Of a stretch of DNA of 11,575 nucleotides, positions 6,736-11,575 are shown one piece after another; position 1 is the first letter of the stretch, and each line of letters opens with the position of its first letter. Source of the stretch: an uncultured Bacteroidales bacterium (GTDB lineage: Bacteria > Bacteroidota > Bacteroidia > Bacteroidales > UBA3663). The notes beneath the pieces were generated by a model. The model was given only the letters and a program-made list of their open reading frames with translations. It did not search any database and was not told the origin of the DNA. The DNA is taken from positions 1 through 11,575 of the forward strand of contig CAJOOX010000071.1 in NCBI GenBank assembly GCA_905236195.1, written 5' to 3'. The position numbers were made by a program, and so were the translations under genes.

Positions 6736-7182
6736 CTAAACGATAGAAGAAATACTGAGCACTACGATGATGTATCTGGCCAGCATCCCGGTGGCAGCGG
6801 CCGAGGCCGATTTCCAGATGTTGGCCTTGAACATGCCCAGTACGATTCCAATGACGGTACCCATGAAGGGGAGGAAGCAGAAGAAGGCGATACGGATGCC
6901 GTAGCGTTCCACCCATAATTTTGATTTGGCCAGACGCTGGGGTTTGACATGGAACTTCGAGACGATGTATTCCTCAGAACAAAGCCATCCCAGACCGTAG
7001 TTGACGAGCATGCCGGCCACGTTGCCCAAGGTGCCGGTGATGATGAGCAGCGTGTTGTCGAACCGGGTCGTGGCCGCCAGGGCACCCATGACGGCTTCGC
7101 TCGAGAACGGAATAAAGGTTCCGGCCATAAACGAGGCAATGAACATGCCCAGATAACCAATGGATATGAGGAAGGAATTCAT
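6736..7182 (-). CDS. Small VTT/YqaA-type inner-membrane protein
   Basis: Integral membrane protein of 148 residues, matching the short YqaA branch of the VTT (DedA/SNARE-associated) superfamily, whose larger members are linked to lipid-carrier and phospholipid flipping; the role of this branch is not firmly known. Hydrophobic segments lie near 5-22, 44-65, 96-118 and 127-147. The motif GTFIPFSSEAVMG (21-33) with the Pro and Ser-Glu, and GNVAGMLVNYGLGW (53-66), are the family hallmarks. The basic loop (KPQRLAKSK, 80-88) lies on the likely cytoplasmic side. The start at 7182 is fixed by an in-frame stop three codons upstream. The gene lies 55 bp after serB in the same direction and is probably in its transcript. 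Confidence 0.82.
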   Translation of the reverse strand: MNSFLISIGYLGMFIASFMAGTFIPFSSEAVMGALAATTRFDNTLLIITGTLGNVAGMLVNYGLGWLCSEEYIVSKFHVKPQRLAKSKLWVERYGIRIAFFCFLPFMGTVIGIVLGMFKANIWKSASAAATGMLARYIIVVLSISSIV

Positions 7183-7237
7183 CTCAACTCATTTTCCGAA
7201 TTATTTTCACTCTTTACTTCCCGAAAGATTCTTTACT

Positions 7238-8464
7238 TTACTGCATCTTTCCCAAGTCACCCAGATAGCTGTCTTTGAAGCCCAGGAAGTAGAGTACGCC
7301 GTCGAGTCCGATGGTGGAGATGCCTTGCGGAGCATTGGCTACGACACGCGGCTTGGCGTGGAAGGCAATACCCAGGCCGGCCTCTGAAATCATAGGCAGG
7401 TCGTTGGCGCCGTCGCCCACAGCGATGGTCTGCTGCAGATCGACTTTCTCGACCTGGGCGATGAGCCGGAGCAATTCGGCTTTACGCTTTCCGTCGACGA
7501 TGTCGCCCAGATAGCGGCCGGTCAGTTTGCCGTCTTCGCCGATTTCCAGTTCGTTGGCATACACATAGTCGATACCGTATTTCTGGCGCAGACGTTCGCC
7601 AAAGTAGGTGAATCCGCCGCTCAGGATGGCAATCTTGTAGCCGCATCGCTTCAGGATGGTCATCAGGCGGTCGGTGCCGGGGGTGATGGGCAGATGGTCG
7701 GCAATATCCTGCATCACGCTCGCGTCGAGCCCTTTGAGCAGGGCCACACGGCGTGTGAAACTTTCCTTGAAGTCAATCTCGCCGCGCATGGCGCTCTCAG
7801 TGATGGCTTTCACCTGATCACCCACACCGGCACGCATGGCAAGTTCGTCGATGCATTCCGTCTGAATGAGCGTTGAGTCCATATCGAAACAGATGAGACG
7901 GCGGGCCCTGCGGTACATGTCATCGCGCTGGAGCGAGAAGTCCATGCCGAGTTCGCTGCATGTGTGCATGAGTTCGGCTTGCAGTTCTGCACGGTCGGAA
8001 ATCGTGCCGCGTATCGAGAACTGGATGCAGGCACGGCTGTCGGAATCCACGCGAATGGAGCGGCGGCCTGTCAGTCGCACTATGGAGTCGATGTTGAGGC
8101 CGTGGTTGGCTATAATCTCTGTTGCAGCCTCAATCTGGCGGGCCGAGAGGCTCTTGCCCATCACCATCAGGATATAGCGGTTCTTGCCCTGTCGGCCCAC
8201 CCAGGCCTCATATTCGTCGTCCAGAATGGGCGAGAAACCGATGTGGACGCCCAGTTCGGAGGTTTTGAACAGAAGGTCTTTCATCATCGACCCGGAATGG
8301 GACTCATCTATACGGGTCAACACGCCCAGTGAGAGCGTGTTGTGAATGTCGGCCTGTCCGATGTCGAGAATCTCGGCATCGTACTTGGCCAGAATAGTCA
8401 TCACGGCGGCGGTGAGACCCGGACGGTCTTGTCCCGTGATACGAATCAGGATTTGTTCGTTCAT
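7238..8464 (-). CDS. serB: Phosphoserine phosphatase with N-terminal ACT-type region
   Basis: Last enzyme of serine synthesis: hydrolyses O-phospho-L-serine to serine in the cytoplasm. It has 408 residues. The N-terminal part holds two ACT-like amino-acid-binding regions (about 3-80 and 97-175; the first begins ILIRITGQDRPGLTAAV), which in this family bind serine or help dimer formation. The HAD catalytic domain starts near 188: motif I FDMDSTLIQTECIDE (193-207, nucleophile D194 and acid D196), motif II SGG (282-284), Lys near 326-328, and motif IV GDGANDLPM (350-358). All are intact. The start at 8464 overlaps the last base of the htpG stop (TAATG), so translation coupling is likely. Serine production next to a chaperone gene has no obvious functional link; shared transcription is what the sequence shows. 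Confidence 0.95.
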   Translation of the reverse strand: MNEQILIRITGQDRPGLTAAVMTILAKYDAEILDIGQADIHNTLSLGVLTRIDESHSGSMMKDLLFKTSELGVHIGFSPILDDEYEAWVGRQGKNRYILMVMGKSLSARQIEAATEIIANHGLNIDSIVRLTGRRSIRVDSDSRACIQFSIRGTISDRAELQAELMHTCSELGMDFSLQRDDMYRRARRLICFDMDSTLIQTECIDELAMRAGVGDQVKAITESAMRGEIDFKESFTRRVALLKGLDASVMQDIADHLPITPGTDRLMTILKRCGYKIAILSGGFTYFGERLRQKYGIDYVYANELEIGEDGKLTGRYLGDIVDGKRKAELLRLIAQVEKVDLQQTIAVGDGANDLPMISEAGLGIAFHAKPRVVANAPQGISTIGLDGVLYFLGFKDSYLGDLGKMQ

Positions 8465-10527
8465 TATGCGAGTAAATCGGTTGAGCGTTTGATAAAGGCT
8501 GCAAGCGCTTCGCCTTTCAGCATCTGTCCCTCCAGGAGAGCCAGGTCAATCAGCTGGCGCAGTTTGCGGTTGTCTTTGGCATAGACCTTAACAGCATCGC
8601 TTTCTTTGCCCTTCAGCATCTCGATGTCGGCCTTGAGGCTCGTCAGCATAGTTTCCTTCTCGGCCGGGAATTCGCCGGCCTTGGCTTTGTATTTCTCTTC
8701 TTCCAAGGGCTTGAACTGGGCTTCCTTGTCGGCGATTTCGGCTGCTAAGGGTTCAAGCTGCGCTTTGAGCGCGTTCTGTGCCTCTGCAACCACCTGCTTG
8801 ACAACGGGATGTTCCGTGTTGACGATGAGCTGGTAGGTGTCGGGCATCTGTCCGTAGAAGTTCATGCCGGGCTGCATCTTCGACATCTCTTTCATACGGC
8901 GCATCCATTCGTTTTGGGCGATGGTCACGGCCTTGTCGGTGATGTCGAGGGCCTGGAAGTCGACGTTCCATTCCACCTTGTCAACTGCAGGAATCTGGCT
9001 CTGGAAGAGGACGTTGTTTTCACGACGCTCGGCCTCGCTCCATTCCACCTTCTTGCTGTCGGCCTTCTTGATGAGGTTCGAGATTGTGTCGGCATCCACT
9101 CGGGTGTAGTGGGCCTTCTTATCGTCCTGCTTCTGTTCCTGCTGGTTCATAAAGGGTGTGTCGAGCTGTCCCTTCATTACAAGAACGTTGTAGCCCTTGT
9201 TCTTGGCTTCCTGAATGTAGGTGTACTGGCCAACGGGGTCATCGCTGTAGAGGTAGATCAGTTGTCCGTCCTTGTCGGTCTGGGTGCCCTCGGTCAGTTT
9301 CTTATACTCCTCGAGCGTGTAGAAATTCTTGTCGGTATCCTCTACAAGGCAGAACCCTGTTGCTTTGTCGTAGAACTTCTCGTCGCTCAGCATACCATAT
9401 TCGATAAAAATCTTGAGGTCGTCCCACTTCTCCTCGAACTTCTTGCGGTCTTCGTTGAAGATTTCCTGCAGACGATCACCCACCTTGCGGGTGATGTAAC
9501 CGGCAATCTTCTTAACATTGGGATCACCCTGCAGGTAGGAGCGCGATACGTTCAGGGGAATGTCGGGCGAGTCGATGACGCCGTGGAGCAGCATCATGAA
9601 TTCGGGCACAACGCCTTCCACCTGATCGGTCACAAACACCTGGTTGCAGTAGAGCTGGATCTTGTTGCGTTCAAAGTGCTGGTTCTCAATCTTGGGGAAA
9701 TAGAGCACACCCGTCAGATTGAAGGGATAGTCCACGTTCAGATGAATCCAGAACAGCGGATCGGGAGCCATGGGGTAGAGGTCATGATAGAACTTGAGGT
9801 AATCCTCGTCCTTGAGATCGGCGGGAGTCTTGGTCCAGAGGGGAGAGGTCTCGTTGATCTGGTTGTCCTCGTCGGTATCTACTTCCTTGCCGTCCTTCCA
9901 GGTGGTCTTCTTGCCGAATACAATCGGCACGGGCAGATAGCGGCAGTATTTCTTCAGCAGGCCTTCGATGTTGGATTTCGAGGTCATTGCAGCCTTGTCC
10001 TCGTCGTCGAGTTCAAGGATGATGTCGGTGCCGCGCTCGGCCTTGTCGCATTCGTCCATCGTGTAGGTCGTGTCGCCTTCGCAGCTCCACTCTGTTGCGG
10101 GCTCGTCCTTCCAGCTCTTCGAGCGGATGGTCACCTTCTTGGCCACCATGAAGGCCGAGTAGAATCCCAAACCGAAATGGCCGATAATCTGTGCGCCGTT
10201 TTCTTTGTATTTGTCGAGGAATTCGGTAGCGCCCGAGAATGCAATCTGGTTGATGTATTTGTCAATCTCTTCGGCGGTCATACCGATACCCTGGTCGCTG
10301 ATGGTGAGTGTGCCTTTGTCGGCATCGATGGCGATGTTGACTTTCAGATTGTCCGTTTCGCCCTTGAATTCGCCGGCACGGGCCAGCGTCTTCAGTTTCT
10401 GTGTGGCATCGACAGCGTTGCTTACGAGTTCGCGCAGAAAGATTTCATGTTCACTGTAGAGAAATTTCTTAATCACGGGGAAAATATTCTCCGTGGTGAC
10501 ATTGATTGAACCGTTCTTTGTTGCCAT
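8464..10527 (-). CDS. htpG: Hsp90-family molecular chaperone HtpG
   Basis: Cytoplasmic ATP-dependent dimeric chaperone of the Hsp90 family. With the start at 10527 (MATKNGSINVTTENIFPVIK) it has 687 residues, about 60 more than the E. coli protein. The N-terminal GHKL ATPase domain shows LRELVSNAVDA (31-41, catalytic E33 and N37), DQGIGMT (78-84) and GHFGLGFYSAFMVA (116-129). The middle domain carries NVSRSYLQ with the ATP-contacting Arg. The C-terminal dimerisation domain contains an added charged helical stretch, from about LAAEIADKEAQF to MLKGKESDA, before RQLIDLALL. A longer frame to 10743 is rejected because the extra 72 residues look non-coding and cross the promoter region. It is the first gene of the likely htpG-serB-VTT transcript. 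Confidence 0.96.
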   Translation of the reverse strand: MATKNGSINVTTENIFPVIKKFLYSEHEIFLRELVSNAVDATQKLKTLARAGEFKGETDNLKVNIAIDADKGTLTISDQGIGMTAEEIDKYINQIAFSGATEFLDKYKENGAQIIGHFGLGFYSAFMVAKKVTIRSKSWKDEPATEWSCEGDTTYTMDECDKAERGTDIILELDDEDKAAMTSKSNIEGLLKKYCRYLPVPIVFGKKTTWKDGKEVDTDEDNQINETSPLWTKTPADLKDEDYLKFYHDLYPMAPDPLFWIHLNVDYPFNLTGVLYFPKIENQHFERNKIQLYCNQVFVTDQVEGVVPEFMMLLHGVIDSPDIPLNVSRSYLQGDPNVKKIAGYITRKVGDRLQEIFNEDRKKFEEKWDDLKIFIEYGMLSDEKFYDKATGFCLVEDTDKNFYTLEEYKKLTEGTQTDKDGQLIYLYSDDPVGQYTYIQEAKNKGYNVLVMKGQLDTPFMNQQEQKQDDKKAHYTRVDADTISNLIKKADSKKVEWSEAERRENNVLFQSQIPAVDKVEWNVDFQALDITDKAVTIAQNEWMRRMKEMSKMQPGMNFYGQMPDTYQLIVNTEHPVVKQVVAEAQNALKAQLEPLAAEIADKEAQFKPLEEEKYKAKAGEFPAEKETMLTSLKADIEMLKGKESDAVKVYAKDNRKLRQLIDLALLEGQMLKGEALAAFIKRSTDLLA

Positions 10528-10622
10528 ATTATTGATTTTTAATATTTTAGATTCTCTAATTGGAACTGCCGGGTAATTATTTCGGATTTCCAATATATTA
10601 ATTAATAATAATGTATGGTTGT

Positions 10623-10654
10623 CAAAATGACTGCCACCTTTCTTTCTGCAAAAA
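10623..10654 (-). promoter_or_regulatory. Candidate htpG promoter
   Basis: On the minus strand TTTTTG (10654-10649) is followed after 18 bp by TCATTTTG (10630-10623), one mismatch from the -7 pattern TAnnTTTG. It lies 95 bp before the htpG ATG. No better match was seen between 10528 and 10800 on this strand, so htpG may have a weak or differently read promoter. Confidence 0.35.
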
Positions 10655-10713
10655 CCGTGCCAGTCTTCCCACTTCTGACAAATTGTCCGACAGGTTCCCT
10701 GCGGCAGCATGCA

Positions 10714-10747
10714 GTATTTCATACATGGTGGAGGGTATTTCATACAT
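10714..10747. repeat. Pair of 13-bp direct repeats upstream of htpG
   Basis: GTATTTCATACAT occurs at 10714-10726 and 10735-10747, start to start 21 bp, which is two turns of the helix, with similar bases after each copy (GG at +0/+1). The placement about 60 bp upstream of the candidate htpG -33 box would suit an activator or repressor site. Confidence 0.6.
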
Positions 10748-10871
10748 TGGCGGCTGAAAGATTTTAGTCAGGCGCAGACCTTCGGTTCAACCGTGAAAAC
10801 TGAGCCTTCTTTTTTTGATTAAAAGAAGAAAAATTTACGTAAAAAGTCATAACGAGATTTCAATATTTATT

Positions 10872-10897
10872 AAAATGTGTAAAAATCATCACATTTT
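10872..10897. repeat. Perfect 8+8-bp inverted repeat before the DUF2582 promoter
   Basis: AAAATGTG (10872-10879) and CACATTTT (10890-10897) form a perfect inverted repeat around a 10-bp spacer. Its right end is 35 bp upstream of the -7 box at 10932, close to where RNA polymerase would sit, so it could be an operator. Confidence 0.55.
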
Positions 10898-10931
10898 GAA
10901 AAAGTTTTATACATATTAAAAAAATATTCTC

Positions 10932-10939
10932 TATCTTTG
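10932..10939 (+). promoter_or_regulatory. -7 box of the DUF2582 gene promoter
   Basis: TATCTTTG is a perfect Bacteroidetes -7 box. The -33 position is unclear (GTTTT at 10904-10908 is the nearest T-rich string). Transcription should begin near 10946, giving a leader of about 50 bases with an AT-rich, Shine-Dalgarno-free end (ATTTAAAATG), a form common in strongly expressed Bacteroidetes genes. Confidence 0.7.
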
Positions 10940-10998
10940 CACCGAGATTTTGAGAAAATCACAAACAAAATAAATTAAACTTTAATAACTTATTTAAA

Positions 10999-11199
10999 AT
11001 GAACGTTGATGTTATTGGCGCAAATGCAGGCTCCGTTTGGGCTGCATTGAACGAAAAGAACGGTCAGGCTCTTAAGGCTCTTAAGAAGGCTACCAAGTTG
11101 AAGGACAAAGAAATCCTCCCCGCTCTTGGCTGGTTGGCTCGCGAAGGCAAAATCAGCCTCGCTGAGGATGAGGCCGACGTTGTTGTAACGCTCCTCTAA
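10999..11199 (+). CDS. Winged helix-turn-helix domain protein, DUF2582-type
   Basis: Small cytoplasmic protein of 66 residues that fits the winged-helix family DUF2582 (PF10771), widespread in Bacteroidetes and without a settled function. The layout is helix 1 (GSVWAALNE, 11-19), helix 2 (ALKALKKATK, 24-33), a recognition-type helix (KEILPALGWLAREGK, 37-51) and the wing strands (ISLAEDEADVVVTLL, 52-66). The Gly-Trp-Leu-Ala-Arg-Glu-Gly-Lys turn is the hallmark. DNA binding is inferred from the fold only. The protein stands alone, with its own promoter and a strong terminator, and the A/T-rich leader suggests high expression. The start at 10999 is the only sensible one. Confidence 0.85.
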   Translation: MNVDVIGANAGSVWAALNEKNGQALKALKKATKLKDKEILPALGWLAREGKISLAEDEADVVVTLL

Positions 11200-11250
11200 T
11201 TCCTTCCCGGGGCGCGTTTGTTCTCTATCAGACGTTCTTCAGGATAATTA

Positions 11251-11288
11251 AATGTCCCGTATCCGATTCCGGATGCGGGACATTTTTT
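11251..11288 (+). terminator. Strong Rho-independent terminator after the DUF2582 gene
   Basis: A 15-bp stem (11251-11265 with 11270-11284, one G-U pair) and the tetraloop ATTC, followed by a run of T to 11288. It lies 51 bp after the stop codon. Confidence 0.93.
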
Positions 11289-11333
11289 CGGGTCATCTGC
11301 ATAACCGCGTGTGAACAACCACACTAAAATCGA

Positions 11334-11364
11334 GATACTTTCGTTTTATAGAAAACGCGATATC
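11334..11364. repeat. Interrupted inverted repeat
   Basis: GATA (11334-11337) with TATC (11361-11364) flank an inner perfect pair CGTTTT (11342-11347) and AAAACG (11352-11357) around ATAG. There is no T run after it, so a terminator is unlikely. The surrounding 11289-11447 stretch holds no gene that I can support. Confidence 0.45.
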
Positions 11365-11447
11365 ACAATAAATCCACAATACGAAATACTTGCCAAATGC
11401 ATGTTGCCAGAGCAGTCTCCGGTAGCCGGTGCAGGACTTTCAATTGC

Positions 11448-11575
11448 TGTCAAAAGTTCCTTGCATATTGCGGCAATGTTTTGACAAGTGTCAAAAGCTC
11501 CTTGCATATTGCGGCAATGTTTTGACAAGTGTCAAAAGCTTCCTGCAGATTGCGGCAACGATTTGACAAGTGTCA
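11448..11575. repeat. 41-bp tandem repeat array with palindromic junctions (cut by window end)
   Basis: Three full units (11448-11488, 11489-11529, 11530-11570) and the first 5 bases of a fourth. Units 1 and 2 differ at one position; unit 3 differs from unit 2 at five. Each unit begins TGTCAAAAG and ends TTTTGACAAG (ATTTGACAAG in unit 3), so unit ends pair with each other and each junction reads TTTTGACAAGTGTCAAAA, an 8-2-8 inverted repeat. The unit centre holds ATTGCGGCAAT, also an inverted repeat. No variable spacers are present, so this is not a CRISPR array. The unit length is not a multiple of three and no reading frame stays open in a regular way, which argues against coding. Confidence 0.9.

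Larger units (their letters stand above)
10528..10998. other. 471-bp intergenic region between htpG and the DUF2582 gene
   Basis: No gene was found here on either strand. It is AT-rich at both ends and GC-richer in the middle (about 10640-10800). It contains the htpG promoter candidate, the 13-bp direct repeat pair, a perfect inverted repeat CTTCTTTT / AAAAGAAG (10806-10813 and 10821-10828), a second one at 10872-10897, and the promoter and long AT-rich leader of the gene at 10999. Confidence 0.7.

Noticed and set aside
8809..10509. Long open frame (566 codons) on the plus strand opposite htpG
   Set aside because: It is the mirror of htpG codons; the Val/Leu/Gly-rich product has no family features, while HtpG has all its motifs on the other strand.
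10528..10743. N-terminal extension of HtpG by 72 residues
   Set aside because: The extension shows no HtpG similarity, crosses the promoter candidate and the direct repeats, and HtpG proteins begin at the MATKNGSINV position.
10806..10828. Hairpin CTTCTTTT / AAAAGAAG as a terminator
   Set aside because: The stem is almost all A-T and no gene ends nearby on either strand; it is kept only as part of the intergenic description.
11346..11528. 60-codon open frame on the minus strand across the tandem repeats
   Set aside because: A 41-bp period changes frame at each unit, so the repeated peptide is not kept; no promoter or leader was seen.
11448..11575. CRISPR array
   Set aside because: The 41-bp units follow each other without variable spacers and no cas gene is near.

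Overview
The window looks like chromosomal core DNA from a member of the Bacteroidales, most likely a Prevotella-like genus. The protein families point there: two 286-residue primary-type sigma factors that begin MRQIKITQNIT, an HtpG of 687 residues, a SerB with a long N-terminal regulatory part, and a 66-residue DUF2582-type winged-helix protein. The promoters agree: they carry the Bacteroidetes -7 box TAnnTTTG, and there are no Shine-Dalgarno sequences. No mobile element, CRISPR array, tRNA or rRNA was seen.

Left part (1-4910). A truncated periplasmic N-acetylmuramoyl-L-alanine amidase (minus strand) is divergent from aroE (shikimate dehydrogenase, plus). aroE converges on, and overlaps by 24 bp, an mlaE-mlaF pair (minus) for phospholipid transport. 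Divergent from mlaE is lptB (plus), the ATPase of lipopolysaccharide export, so two envelope lipid transport systems start from one 111-bp promoter region. lptB is followed by two small unrecognised genes of 54 and 93 codons and a strong two-way terminator at 4874-4897.

Middle part (4923-10527), all minus strand and read from right to left: htpG (Hsp90 chaperone), serB (phosphoserine phosphatase, joined to htpG by TAATG), a small VTT/YqaA-type membrane protein, then two adjacent sigma-70 paralogues 3 bp apart. The sigma paralogues are nearly identical through region 3 and strongly diverged in region 4.

Right part (10528-11575). A 471-bp intergenic region holds several inverted and direct repeats and a strong promoter for the DUF2582 gene (plus), which ends in a 15-bp-stem terminator. 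Beyond it lies a 41-bp tandem repeat array, cut by the window end, with palindromic unit junctions.

The points most worth a second look are the 41-bp array, the sigma pair with split divergence, the 16-bp leader shared by lptB and the DUF2582 gene, and the two repeat structures in the htpG/DUF2582 intergenic region. I did not find a clearly new multi-gene system; most of the window is housekeeping.
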